The position numbers were made by a program, and so were the translations under genes. From Acridotheres tristis (taxonomy: Eukaryota; Chordata; Aves; Passeriformes; Sturnidae), in assembly GCA_037013685.1 (NCBI GenBank), contig CM072888.1, positions 6,987,034 to 7,051,033 on the forward strand: a DNA stretch of 64,000 nt, in the 5' to 3' direction. Numbering within the stretch: position 1 is the stretch's first letter; each line of letters opens with the position of its first letter. The notes below the pieces were generated by a model. It did not search any database, had not been told where the DNA came from, and was given only the letters and a program-made list of their open reading frames with translations. This document shows positions 26,498-40,647 of this stretch, in pieces.

Positions 26498-29139
26498 TAT
26501 TTAATAGCTGTCCTTTCTGTGCTCTTAATGGTAATGGGAGGCATTTATACTTCCCTAGGAGAACACTAGCCTGAAGAAATGGTTCTTTTCCAAGAACGGC
26601 AGAGAAGAATTTTATACTGTCTGTGATGGCTTTTCTCGACCTCAGCACACAGTTAGGTAAATTTGTCTAGGCTTAAACTCAGTAATAAAAAAATCAAAGG
26701 GGTTGCAAAGTGCAATTCAGCAGTGCTGGTACAGTTAGCATTGTGAGGTTCCAGCTTGCTGTTGCTTCAGTGTTCTGAGTCATATATATTCTGTTTAAAA
26801 ATAGAGAGGAATTTTCTTCCTGCTGTTTTTGGCTGCTGGCCTTTTATCAGTCCATTTTAGCAATAAAAAGTCAAGCTGCTTACTGGTGGTGTGCACATCA
26901 ACAATGTGTGAGATATTTCTGCAGTCAGCTCATTTTCTTCTGGGCCACAAAAGGTAAAATGCCTTCTTGCTCTTCTGAAAGATAAGAGGGTAGAGAAACA
27001 CAATTAGTCAGTGTCAGAAAGATGTGACAATAGAGAAATCAGAACAAATGTTCATTCTTTTGCCATTGTTTTCTGTTGTCAATATTACTTGTTTCTGTTT
27101 TCTCTAGCAGAGCAGTGCTTCTGAGGCCTCTGTGCCAGAACTGGCAGAGCACAGGGGGGTACTTCAACCACTTATTTCCTTTATTTTACCATATGTGCTT
27201 ACCTCCATGTGGTCACACTACGGGCTGAACTACAACTTTCAAAGCTCAAATACGTGTTTTTAGTATTCATCCTCCTGATGCCTGTATTCTTCATTAAAAT
27301 GCACATTTCATGTGCTGAAGACATGCAGGCATGTCACAAAAAGATTCAGAACTTCAATTAAAATTTTATGGGAAAAATAAAATCAATCTTAGAGGGGCAA
27401 AATATTTCTTTGAAGCCTCACTAAGTTGCTTAAAAAAACCCAGCTGTGAAGTCTTTGTATATCACAGAAATATCTTTGTGTTGCAAAAGATTGCCAGTTA
27501 CATGGAAATTAGGTCTTTTCTTCAAGCACAGCAAGTGATTGCAGTTCCACTAGTGACACTGAGCATGAAAACATCTATGTAAGATCTTTCTGGGATGTGA
27601 GGCAGTATTAAAAGGTGGGTTTGTTGTTGATTTTTTAAAAATTTTTCCATTGTTCCCGTGCCACATTATTAAAGTTCACTGCTATTCCAGAATGTCTCTC
27701 CTCGTGAAATTTAGCAATGGTGACAAAGACAGGACCAAGCTCTTTACATAAGACACATTATAAACCAATACAGGTTGCTATAACCTACTTGGTAATACAA
27801 CTCCACTGGAAAATAAAGGAGACTGACACAATTTATTTGTCCTTGCAGAATCCAGAAAAGATATAATTCTTTAGTAGAGTTATGTCACCCAATAGATGGC
27901 AGCAGCATCTTTATAATGAAATACTTTTTTAGCAAGTACAGAGACATTTGGGATGAGTTTCAACTTCTGCCTGCCAATTGACAAAAGAAATATGGTACTT
28001 CTTCTTTTAAGAAGTAGCATTATAGGAAAATATAGCCAAGTGCATTTTTTCCAATGGAATTTTGTCAGTTCTGCTTAATGCAATCAAAATTTCATTTACT
28101 GGGAGTGTTGCTATTCACACTATTCAAGAGGAAAAAGTACAGGTTGAATGGTTCCAAATGGTCATTGATTCCTGACTGCAAAAGACCTTGTTTCTCTTTA
28201 TTGAACAGAAGCTGAAAAAGGAAATCTCAATCCCATTAGGAGAGTTAGAAACATATCTGCTCACAGTGCACATGCATGTGAATATACCTGGGTGTGCACA
28301 CACACAAATAGGCAATTTTCAAGATGTCAAATGACAAAAAAAAAAATAGGAAAAACCATTTTTAAACTTAATGTTGTTGCATAGCTATTCTTTAAGAAAG
28401 ATGAATGGATCTGTATATGAATGCATGTTCTCATGCTGGGAAAGATGAATCTACATGTTCAAGATGAACACTAAAAACATGAACATGTCAAGATCAAATA
28501 CAACTTCATTCACAAATAATTTATATATTTGACAACAATTGTTTCCTAATTTAGAGGAAGACTGAATGCTAGGTGACTGATGTTCAAATTTTGTTTTAAG
28601 AAAAGGCTTGAGACTTGACCATTCTGAATGTCAGCATTGTTATGTTTAGAGCAAAAGAAGATACCCTGTTTGGGAAGTAAAAAAACAAGGTTGCTGAGCA
28701 CTTTTAGAATAATTTCCTCTTTCTCAGTTTGAAAATGTCATTAATTCATTAGATGCCTGTTTACCAAATGTAAGTATTACTGGTGCTTGTAATTCCTGAT
28801 ACTAAGAATATCAGAATATGGTCACCAGAATCAGCTCACCACACACATAGACCAGAGTGTTGTTATTTTCTCAGCAATAACAAGACTGTTTAAGGTAGGC
28901 TGTCATTAAAATAATCCTGCTTACACTTCTAGAAAATACACTTTATATCTTTACATGTTTCTTTATGGTTTCTAGAATAGATTGGCAGTTTTGTTAAAGA
29001 TGGTAAAATAAAATAAACTTTAGTTTGAATATTATATAACTCTCTCTCAGAAGAGCAAAGCTTTCTTTTCAGCATATCCTGTGACATTTTATGTCCTTCC
29101 CCCACTAAAATACCTTGACTTTCAACAGGGCACTTTGCA

Positions 29140-29300
29140 TTAAGCAGAGAAACCCCTATGCACCCATAATTACAGACAGTTGTTAATTATTGTAAGCAGT
29201 GCATGATTTTGGAATAATTAAAACTGTGAAATCCATTCTGCCATACTGTTCTTATTTGAAAGAGGAATTTTAAAATTAGGATAATTAAGGTGAAAATACC
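29140..29300. promoter_or_regulatory. Cluster of four TAATTA homeodomain cores
   Basis: The palindromic homeodomain core TAATTA occurs at 29,167-29,172, 29,184-29,189, 29,215-29,220 and 29,282-29,287, four times within 121 bases. The spacings are 17, 31 and 67 bases, and all four are embedded in different contexts, so they are not copies of a tandem repeat. Paired-class and Antennapedia-class homeodomain dimers bind such cores. GCAGTGCATGATTTTGG between the second and third adds an octamer-like segment. An A+T-rich background produces TAATTA fairly often, which limits certainty. Confidence 0.28.
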
Positions 29301-32300
29301 ATAACCTCCTCTCTTATTGACAAGTTAAATCACATAAAGTAAGAGTTGGCTGAATTTTCTGTTCTTTTGAAATGTTCTCTAAAAAAAATTGGTGAGCTAT
29401 AGTTCAGATTGATGCTTGATGCCTAATTACTTGTGTATGGAATTGCTGTGCATGTAAGTAATAGCTGGTATATGCTATATCATTAAATTTTGAATATAAG
29501 CATAGGAAATGGAAAAGGCAATCAGAAGGAAAATGAAATTAGGATTTGTGAACTTTTACAAATATATGGCAGGGCACCTAATGACTTCATTTCCTATGCC
29601 CATCTTCTAGGAAAGCTATGGTAAAATTACTAATAAGCAGCTGAAATGGTAGAGCAAAAGAGCTTTCATACAGGAGGAGACTCCAGTTCTTTAAAGAAGG
29701 AAAGGGCAGGACATGAACAGGTGCATTTGGGGACTATTGGCAAATGTCTTTGCCTGTATTGATTTTGGTACAGCAAATACCATTTTAGCTTCCCCAGAGG
29801 TCCTTGCATGAAGACAGCACAGAAGGTGGTAAAACCCCATTTTTTTCTCAGTTCAAGATCTGTACCCTCACTGATGAATCTTCAGACATATGATGTAACA
29901 TTCTATTTGTACAAAAAATTGAGAGTAATTACTTTGGTTTGCACTGATCCCACCAAATTTTGAGTACTTAATTGAAGATCATAATTAGCAGTGTAGTTGT
30001 CCTTGGTTCTTTTATCAATCAATAGAGAGAAGCTTCTGGAGGGCAATTCAGGCCTTGCATTAACTCAGTCACTGCAGGATGAGAAGTCCTTCTCCACTAA
30101 ATCTTAATCGTTTTACTAACAAATGGTTGTTATGTTGTTTCACATTATAGGGGTGAGGGCAGACACTTGGTTTTGAAAACCAGACTGTTATTAAAGTGGT
30201 TCATTTTTCGTGTCATAGCAGAATTTTTTATTTCCTCTGTCTGCCTTTTCAACCATTCTTTGTATTGACCTGCTCTTAATGTTTGGGTGATTATACAGGA
30301 ATCAAAACTCTGATTCAGAACATGATTTCCAAGGATGGAAAAAAAAAATATAAAAAAATGTTACATCAGCCCTTTAAAACTTTAAAATCTGAACAAGTCC
30401 AGTCTTTCCTTGAAGATATTTCAGCAGTGGCATGAAAGGTAATGGATACCTGCTCTCTGTCTTGAGCTGGACATAATATTCATTAAAGTAATTTATATTT
30501 CTCCTTGTTTTTCTGGGAGTCTTGTCATTCTGGGTTTTATATGCACACTGAACTCTCTCCCCCATTCCCTAACATAACCTTACTGCCAATAATGACATGT
30601 GATGGATTCATTTTCTATTTTTGAGCAATTACTTTACTCATTTCTTGTGTTCCCTACTTGAAATTCCCTGCTGGTATCAAAGCCTAGAGAGTCTTAGAGC
30701 TGAAGACTGGAGCTGCAGGCAGACTTGACAAGATACTGACATCCATCTCAGCTCAATGTTCAACTGGTGAGATCACAAATTTCCTGTTCCCTGCCTTTAG
30801 CAGGGAAAAAAGTAATACTTTAGTTTTGATGTGAGGGTTTTGAATTGGTTGGACCAGGCTTGGCTTTCACTCTCAGGTCTAGCTCAGGTTGCTGGAAGTG
30901 GTACAGGATTTTTTTTTTCTCCTTAACAAAAGAAACAGAACATTATTTTTAGGTGCCTGAAGGGTTGGCTGGCTGAGTCACAAACCAACCCATGTCATCA
31001 GCTTCAGAACTTAATAGCATTAAGTGAAGAGGGATGAGACTGCAGGATAACAGAAAGTCAAATGCACATAACAGCTCACTTCAGCTCTGCAATCAGACTT
31101 GCATTTTTCTCAGGATGTCATAGTCCAGCATTTATAAAATTTAAATATTAATTTTAGAAGTCTTAATTATAGTAACCAGAATAGTTCTGCTCAAAGTAGT
31201 CCCAAAAATAACATAGCAAGAAGCTATTAGCAATTTACCTGATTGAGGAACAGGTAGAGGTTTAATTAGAAATGGAAAATACAGTTTGTCCCTATTTGCA
31301 TAGTAAGTAGGAAAGGAATTTGCTCATTTGGGGCAAGTTTTTGCTTGTTTTTCATTATTGAAATAATAGGTTATCAACAAATTCACAAAAAATAACGTTC
31401 AGTGGATGAAGACAAACATATGATTTGCACCAGTATATTCCAGATTCTTGTCAGTTGTGTTTGTCTGTAAATATCAGGTAAACAGATTGCAGTGTGTAAA
31501 CAAAGTCTTTTTACAGTCATCCATTTTTTTGATACATGAAAATAGCATAACGTAATCATTTTTTTCCTCAATGGAAATATAATTTTAATCACTTCCTTTA
31601 CTGGCAAGTAAATACATGGTAGTTTTGTATTTTTGTCTCCAGCACCTGTTGTGCAATGAATTTCCAGTGGGATTTCCTGTCTTCCCATGGCTGCTCTGGA
31701 GCTCTCCATGCTGGCTCCCAACAGCAGTATTACAAATACAAATGTATTGCTCTTAATTTCAATGTCATTAGTAGCACCAGCAGCAGTCCAGTAGACTGTG
31801 CTATCACAAATACAGAAAAAATCAGGTTCATTGATAATTAATATAGAAGTTGTGATCTGGTCAGACTGGGCCAGGTCCTGTGGATCCTGCTGTGGAGACA
31901 TCACATTAGAAGTAGATCAAACAAAAGCACAATGTCTGCTTCACATTTTATGAGAGTACTATAAACTTTAAATAATTTGTTTTACATCCCAGAGAAGAGC
32001 ACTTCTTGATTTTTAACTACTCTGTTCCAGTTAATTCAGGTATTTTCCCTCCTTCATGCCCTACACTGAACTTAGTAATTTTTCTCTTGTCTTCAAGGAG
32101 CACAGAACATGAGTTCTTGATCTTTCTCTTCTTTTCCCCTTTTCCCACCCCCCCAGTTTTCAGGATTTACCTTTCAGGATGTCATTCACAACCCAATGAC
32201 CCTTTCTTTGAGTTACTAAAGTTATTATATGTCTGAGCTGGTTTGAGAATTGTTACAATATTCTCCATTAGTCTTACTTTACCTTTGATGGATACAGGGA

Positions 32301-35300
32301 AACTGTTTTATGATAAAAACCTTGTATCCATCTATCCAGTGTAGATGTTGGCAGTACAGTGGAGAGAACTCTGAGAAATGCTGTAAAAATTGGTGTTCAA
32401 TGCTCTCTCAAAAAGATGAATATTTATTTACTTGTATTGTCCAAAGAGAAACTCTGCTTGAAGGAAAATGATTTTATTATTCTGAGAGAATTTTATGTTT
32501 AAAAGATTCAATACAGTGAGCTTGAGGGTAGGAAAAAGAAGAGCTGGCAGATTAAATACTTTTCTAGCTTGGCAATTTTATTATTTTCCTGAGATTGGGA
32601 TTCAAGTAGTAGTTTGTTTTGGGAAGTAGTCACTACATGCAAGGTAGAATAAGACTTTCAGAATGTGAGAGAAAACAGTGAGTGGGAGACACAGGAAAGT
32701 GGAAAACTGAGGTTCATTCTTCAAAATTAAATCAGCTTCTTTGTGTACCAAAAAACAGACATCTGGGCTTTTGCATTGCTTTTGTTCATCATGGCCATAA
32801 ATTTTCTTCTGGGAATGAGAAATTTGGTGGATTTTAGTGGTTGAGTCTCTACATGAATGAGCAATTGCTGATGAAAACATTTAACTGGTGAGTTTCTTAC
32901 TGGCTGAAGACACTAGAGGGGGTTACTTCAGAGCTGTACAACATCAGTGTGTAACCCAGTCACCTACCTTGATCATCCTCCTGCCTTGAAAAAAACTGTG
33001 GTCACTTTTTTTTTTCTGCAGCTGAATTAATCAGCGAAGATTCAGTGGAAATGGTAACAGTAAATTGCATAAGCTGTGTGTTGCCCTAAGCCTGGTCTAA
33101 ATTAATCTTCTCTGAGCTGTGTGTCCTGAATTTAGATCACTGTACTGGCCTTTCCTGTAAATATGTTAGAAAATGTAGAATACAAATACCGTGTGAAATA
33201 CAGCATCAAAATAAATGATCTGTTGCCTCATCTTGAACGCAAAACTTACCTCATAAAAATGGAAGGAGGCTTTCATGCTTTTGGAAATGGCTTCTAATGA
33301 TCCCTCATAAATTAATCCTTTTTTCTGGAAGTAGGAACCAAGTGAACATTGTTGATGGCCATCAAAACACGGTGTGCTGTACAATTTACATCAGGGCCGA
33401 CAAAGCTGCATCTGTTACCAAGATTAGTTTACACAGCTCTCACTTAGGGTAGATTTCTATTTTATACAGGTGTTGAAACAACTCAGCAATGAAAATAGAC
33501 AGAGTAAATATACCATCAAAAATAAAGAAGAAATAGCCACCAAAACCCAAATGGCTTTCTCTGACAGTGCTGAAACAGTACCATCTGTTTCCATTGCATT
33601 ATAAATTTATATAGAAAATTGCTATGCAGTGCTATTTCTGGGTAGCTTCTCATTTGCATTTGCTTTTGTTAAAAAACGGGCCCAACTGCAAACCATCATG
33701 CTGAAACCCACTGGACTTTGGAAGGAAGCACTCAAAGCAGCCTGGGGTGTTCCAGCCTGAACCTGGATCCAGAGCTCAGTGGTGCAGCTGCCCACATGTG
33801 TGTCCTGTGTTCAAACACAGCTTTGCCTCCAGGCACCACATGGCTCCTCAGATGTTGGGGCTCCTGGTCCAAGCTGTCCACTTTTATTTTATTTAGCTCT
33901 TTAACAATTGACTCACGATGGTGACACAAGGCTGAGCACCCAGCTTTGATTTGGGCAGCCAATGTGTGACAGCAGCAATAAGGACACTTCAGAGAGTACC
34001 AAGAATACAAACTCAGTTGTCTTGGATCTATTCTGTGTAGTAAAATTAAATCACTGGAACACAGCAGGAGAGCCATTTGTCATGGCCATGATTGTGATTA
34101 ATCTCCATGTAAATCACCATCCAAAGCAACTTCTCATCCTATGGCTGGAGGAAACTGAGTTACAGCTTTCTAACCCTGTATGATAGTCCAAATCACTTGC
34201 AGGCAGGAATGGAAAAGCCAGAGAGCTTGTCAGACCCAAACTGGTGACATAATTGTCCCTGCTGGAGTCAGTGCTGGGCAAGAGCAGATGTAAATGAAAC
34301 TCTTCCCTGACATCCACTTCTTTCCCTGCATTATCAGTTTTGGATAGGCTTAAAAGACAAAAGATGCAGAAACAGCTCCAAAAGATAGGTGTCTTTGGTG
34401 GATATATCTGTGCCCATGAGGAGATGTATTTGTGGAGCAAGCATTTTCATGATTTTGCTTCACAGCACAAGGAACTTTGGATGTCTACTTTATTCCAAAA
34501 AGCCACAGCTATATTTCCTGTGCTCGAATAAAACTGAAGTAAGGTTTTTTTTTAGTTGATGTAGTTGACTCCATTAATTGTTAAATTTATGGGCTTCTGA
34601 AAGGAAGAGAAAGGAGAATTCAGCAAAGATTGAATTTGCTCAAAGAAAGCTCTTGCTGTACTATTTGAGCATGCTGTTGTGTAGGGGTGCTAGAATCAGT
34701 GTGAAAGCAAAGCTTCCTGTGCTGTCTATTTGTATTTCTGGTTCTTGGAAATTTTTTTTTCAAAGATAAAATCAAGCAAGGTTGAACCCCTCTCACATCT
34801 GTGGCGTGCAAAGAATTGTGTGCACAATTGCTGAGAGATATGGCAATAATATCCACACCTCTGCAGACCAGCAGGAAATGTAATTTTGCCAGCAGACTGG
34901 TGATGTATATGGGATATGGGCTCCTGCTGGCTTACCACAGGAAAACTTGGATCCATCATTCCATATTCTGGGCTTAAACAGCAGCCTGGGAGTCACTGGG
35001 GTTAGACTCTGATTTTATCTCCAAGGCTGGCAGGACCAGCAAGGAAAATATTAATTTGTTTTTCCTATGTTCTCCATCTTCTGGCTGTGTAGACCTTAAA
35101 TATCTGGGTTCTAGATTGTTATGGTAATATAACCATATATATATAACGTGGTAATGTGAAAATCCAAATGAATACATAAATAAGAGATATTTGAAATTCA
35201 CTCCTGTACATTCAGTAAAAGATGTTGGTTACTTCTCTATATTAATTGTTAATGAACTGGAATTTTCCGTGTCAAATTCTCAACCAGCATTTTCTTGTTG

Positions 35301-35401
35301 ATCAAACCACTACTTTTTAACGTTTTGTGGTCATATTCCCCCAAAATTTGGTGTTAACGGATTTACATGTTTTTCTTTACGTTGCCAGGCCTTACTTACA
35401 G

Positions 35402-35538
35402 ATTTCCAGAGAAGAAGGAGATCAAAATTAATACATTAATTGAGAAACTGCAGAATTAAACCTGCTATGCATTTACTCTGAAGAACCTGCAAGCATAGAA
35501 GGCAGTGAATCTGGAAGCTGGAATGTGGTGAATACAAG
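35402..35538 (+). other. Candidate non-coding exon (137 nt)
   Basis: TGTTTTTCTTTACGTTGCCAG ending at 35,388, with a second acceptor-like CTTACTTACAG ending at 35,401, is followed by purine-rich sequence starting ATTTCCAGAGAAGAAGGAG, which looks like an exonic splicing enhancer. A donor-like ACAAG|GTAAAT follows. The interval contains stop codons, so if used it would belong to an untranslated region or a long non-coding RNA. Confidence 0.12.
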
Positions 35539-38500
35539 GTAAATTCAGCATTTGTTGTAGATATGTGATGTTACAAATCACTGTAGATAAATGGGTAGTT
35601 TAATTTAGCCACAGGTTTGTGACAGTATGAGGGACCTCAGCTGTTTGACTGAAGGCTCTAATCCCAAATGGTGTTGAAAGTGCTGTTGGATTTCATGTTG
35701 CCTCTGTGTCGCTGGGTCACTGTCAGCTTCCACACCACCCTGCCCGTGTGCTTTCTGAAACCTGTGCTTCATAATCTGCCTTCTGGACAGGGTAATGTGT
35801 GGCAGCACCAGTTTCAGACTGTTTTGGGAATTGTGCTATCCTATTTTAGTCATATCTGCAGGGACAAGGGTGCTGTGTGCTGCAGGAAAGAACTTGGTGG
35901 TGTTCCTGCATATCTGGAAAGCTGTGCCTGTAACCACAGGTTGGCCTTGCCTTGTGTCTTTACCGTGGCTGTTCTTGCTCAGTTTTATCCCTTCCTGTGT
36001 CTGCACTGGCACATCTGGAAGAGCTGAATATCAGAGAAAGAGCTGGGGTTTGCAATGCACTTAACAGAGCTTTCTTTGTAGGTAAACTGGGCAAAGAAAT
36101 TTTAAAAATCTCTTAACAGGCCTTCTCCTATTTAGGTTGTGAACTTTTCCCTTGTTGGAATATTTTACTTCAGTGGTGTTTTCCTACTACCTGAGAACAA
36201 ATAGATTGTTTGTGACTTACAAGAATCTAAGTCACAGGGCTAGAAACCCTTCAAGGGGACAAGAGGACACAGATCTTGTGAACATTTGATGGAGTTACAT
36301 GTATATTCCAGATTCTTTTGGATTGGAGAGCAGGAAAATTGTTCTGTTTGCCACTACACATATCTATGAGCTTTTGAGCCACCTAACTCCAGGCAATAAG
36401 TACAGGCCCAGTTTGTATCCCTGCCTGGACAAGTTTTAGACTTTTTCCTGTTTTATACTGTCCATTCCTTTAGACATAAATGAGGAGTGTTTGATTATGG
36501 AGCAGGACTTCAGATCTCCCCCACACTGTAGACTTGGGTTCAGATCAGTATAACCAAAGATTGCAGGTTTTAAGTTTCAAAGTGTAAGTAAATGCTCCTT
36601 TGTTTCCTACTCTTCTTATTTTCTTTCTCCCAAATTTTAGTTAGCAAGGCCAGTGAAATTTTGCTTTGTGAGCTGTGAAATTAAAGCAAACAAACCTGGT
36701 GTCTCATCACAGCTTGTATGGTCAGTGAAAAAGTTGCTAAGTCTGTAAATGGACTGAATAGACAAAGGAGTTATGATTACAGAGGGTGAACAAATTCAGA
36801 GGTCTACCTGAAAAATGGCAAAATACACAATGAAATATTCCTACTGGAATTATGTGCTTTTTATAAATATTCCCAATTGGTGATTTATTCAGTTAAATAC
36901 ATTATGGATCCTGCTGAGTATACTTTTGAAAGGACTGAACATTAGAAGAATTTTTTTTCCCCCTTGGTTCTTAGTAAAGAGCACTGAGAATTGTTATGCA
37001 TTTAAATGTTTAAAAATACCAGCCTATCTTATTTTTTTTGATGAGAGCAAACCAGTTTCTGGCCCCCTTTTCACAGTCCTACAGTAACCAACACCTGGAT
37101 GTTATTAAGGACTCATTTTGTAATATAGACACTGAGTAAAACAGAGAGTAAAGTAATTTATCAGAAAAAGAATCAATGACTGATATGTCAATGAAATCAA
37201 TGCACAGCAGCTTCTTTTTAATGTGAATGCTAGTCCATCTTTTAACCTGGTGCTGTCCTGAGATCCTGCAATACTTGGTGAAGAAAATGTTCAGCCATGT
37301 TTCCTGTTCTAGATTTGCTGTTAATAAAAATGGTAGCCATGATATGCTAAAGACTCCGAATCTATAGATGGAGATTTTTTTCCTCACTAATAATTATTTG
37401 TCAGTGCTAAAGCAACTTAAAAGTCGCATTGATCCTGTTGAACAATGGAAATGTTTATGTTTATGATTGTCTTACCCATCAACAAAATATTTAGAGAAAA
37501 GAAATTTGCACTCCTCATAGCTGTTGACAGCAGCAGCAAGAAAGCATTACTAAAACAAACTTAGATTGATATTTAACAGTTAATGTTTTCTGGGGGACTG
37601 TCAATCTCTCTCTTACCTCCAAGATACAGATGTGAAAGTGCAGAAGATTGGCTGCCCCCTGATAAGGGGCCAATGCATTCCTCTCTCTTACTTGCAAACT
37701 ACAAAAACTTCTGGAGTTCTCAGCAGCTGCCAATAGCTGCTCAGTGTTGAAAATTCAACATAATCAAGTTTCCTTTTCAGTAGGTGCCTTTTTTTCCCCA
37801 TTGAGCCTGCAAAGATTTGGAGAAATAAGATCTAAGGCAGGTGTATTTCAAGGTGAAATAGTCTCTGCAGTGTCCCTTAACCATTTCTCCAGCTCCTGAA
37901 GATGTTGAGGTGTGCATTCTGTCCCTGCAGCTAGCCAAGAGAATGCCACTTAGCACTGCAGCTTGGCAGGGCCATCCTAGGAGACAATGCCTCCATTTAC
38001 TACTGCTTCACTCCCACAGAAGGGATCCTTTGAAAAAGGATAAGGTGTTTGTCTGTAAAGTTGGAAGGTCTTGTACAGCAGCTCCATTTGTTCTCCAGAA
38101 GTAATGAGAAAAGATTTGAGCTTTGCAGGCTCTCAAAGCTGCACCTTTTACAAGCATTAGGAGAAAACCATGAACTTGAAATCTAATTCTCAGAAATTTT
38201 AGAAGCATCTGGCCTCCTACAGGTCTTGTCTGCCAGTTTTGGTGGAATTAGTTACACCTTCCTAGTTTTTTTCTTTCCACTGTTGCAGGGAAGAACACAC
38301 AAGTTACAAGGCTAGACTGTTAAACTGGGAAGAGGAAGGGAAATAACCACACATAGTTTTTCAACAGGAAAAAAATAAATAGACTTTTTAACAAACAAAG
38401 AATGGAGAAATTGCTGCATCTCTAAATGTTGTACCTCAAAACACAGGTAATACAGTAGGTTGGCTGCATCACTTCCAATTTTTCCAAGATAATCTACTAA

Positions 38501-40647
38501 AAAAAGTATTGTCTTCCAAAAAACACTATGTAAATCGTAGGAGATACTGAAAAATATGTAGATAAATCTGAATTTGTCAATAGCCATAGAAATGAAAGGA
38601 TTACCAAGTCACTGTGTTGGTGATGTCATTTCTAATATTCAAATTTTGGGGAATAACTGACTAAATACTAAAGTGCATCACCTTGTAAGGACACTTTAAC
38701 AAATCTGTTTTTTTCAAGCATGTTAATGTGTATGATACAAGGAAAAATTCCTTATCTGACCCATGGAAAGTCTAGACAGTTAGACCCCTGTGTCTGCACT
38801 CTTTCTCTAAAAATAATAACTGGAGTTGATATTGGGAAAAAACCAACTCAATAAAATCTTTCTGGATGCTGAATTGTAGACACAGCATGTAGTGGGAAAA
38901 ACAGTAGATATCTTAAATAGCCGAAATAACAAAACTTTTATCAAAGTAATGTTAATGTCCTTTAATTTAAATTCTTCTGGGTTTGAGTCCTGAATGCTTG
39001 CCTTGATTGATCCTTTTACACTCAGTCGCTTGTACTGTGCTGAATAACTCAATATTTTGATGTGTGATTAGGTGACATTTAACACTGAATTCCAAATCTG
39101 TCACATTGTCTCTTTTAGGGATAATTCTGCAAATACCAAAAAAAAAAAGGCATCATTTATTCTGTGTAGCTCAGTTAACTGTGCTGTAAGGTACCTGGTA
39201 ACAAGCTCTGTGAAATGTTTGTAAAATTAGGACTTTACCTGGCACTCTGCAACTTTTTTCTGAAATGCTTAAAATTTAAATTTAGAATTCTATTATTTTT
39301 TTCATTATTTCATGTTAAATAAGTGCACTTTCCCCCATATAATAAATTATAGCTTTTTGTGGGGGAGAATAGACAGTTGAAAAGGGACATTTCTAGAATC
39401 TGGGAAGGGGATCAGTAGTTGAGATTTGTAGCTTTTGCACAGCTTGTATTTCCATGGTCTCTGCAGTCTTTAGAGATGACCATTTGCCAGTGTTTAAACT
39501 CTTAATCTCTTCTATGTTTATTGATGGCCTTAATGCACTCTTCTCTTAGTAAATAATTTGATGTGTATGCTTCATTTACAAAGTATTTTTGTGCTCTTAA
39601 CTCTGATCCAGTCACCAAATCAAGTGATCCAGCCTTTTCTCCTTCTTAAGTTTATGTATAGGTATCATTCTGCCCCTTTTTCTGCTTAGTGATAATCTGA
39701 GAAAATTGTAGCCTTGTTTTTGTATGCCTTTATGGTATTAATATTAAAAGTGAAGTAATGGAGACCCTGCCTAATTCTTAAGTTTCATATCTATTAACTG
39801 ATCAATAACTTTGGCCAAATCTCTGTAGTTGCAGTTGTCAGGGACCAGTTTTGTGTGTGAAATCTGTTGATTTATCCCAGCCAAACAACATGCCTCTAGC
39901 ATCTGCATCTGCCCTGACTGGTTTTTTTGTACTTTGATGCAGCAGTAAAAATAGTTTCCAAGTTAATGTCCATAGCTGGTTCAAAAACAAGCAAAGGTTT
40001 TAAATCAAATTCATAAGTATAAGGACATTTCTAAGGAGAGGGTTCAAATTTGGAGCTGTGCTCCATAGTGGGTTACTAATCATAGATCATGAATCTCCTA
40101 ACACCTCCTGGTTAAGTGTACAAATGTTCACGAGTCTCAGGTGTTTTAATTGTTTGAAATGGAGCAATTATGCATTTAAGATTTACTCCTGGACATGCCA
40201 GTGAGGGGATGTGATGGGAGGAGGATTTGTTATTATTTGCAAAAAGATTGTCAGCCAATATAATAATTGAAACAGTCCAGCAAGCTGAGAACACATAAAC
40301 CAAACATTTCACCAAAAATAGCCTGAAAATGAGTTTTCTAGACTGTTCCAGGAGAGCTTACACATAGCAAATGCATTAAAGAAAATGAGACTTTGCTAAT
40401 GAACAATTAATAAATCTAATAGAACTAAGATGGTAACAAATAATATTCATGCAAAAGAAAGTGAGCTCTATTACCTTCCAGTCAGCAAGGTACATAGAAA
40501 ATTTTTCATATTTCCCACCTCTTCAACTCTGTCTTTATTTGGTTTCTGCACAATTAAAGAACAACTGAAATGAAAGAATTTGTTTTACAGTTTGTCTGAG
40601 TAGCCCTAGGCTACTCACGTAATGAGTATTTTTTTGGCTTCATGAAG

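Larger units (their letters stand above)
20731..40647. other. Non-coding DNA with few landmarks
   Basis: Apart from the MIR-like relic, the A/C tract, the TAATTA cluster and two weak exon candidates, I see nothing definable. The longest frame is a 173-codon minus-strand frame at 31,383-31,904 with no recognisable domain; it is not backed by a Kozak-type context or by splice sites I trust. The G+C-richer stretches at 33,700-33,960 and 35,650-36,030 produce overlapping open frames on one or both strands, as expected from lower stop-codon frequency. Confidence 0.65.

Noticed and set aside
31383..31904. 173-codon minus-strand open frame
   Set aside because: No domain, no convincing splice sites or start context; residue pattern looks like translated non-coding DNA.
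35668..36064. Two overlapping plus-strand frames of 119 and 89 codons
   Set aside because: Both frames are open because the patch is G+C-richer; neither product is recognisable and no splice structure supports them.
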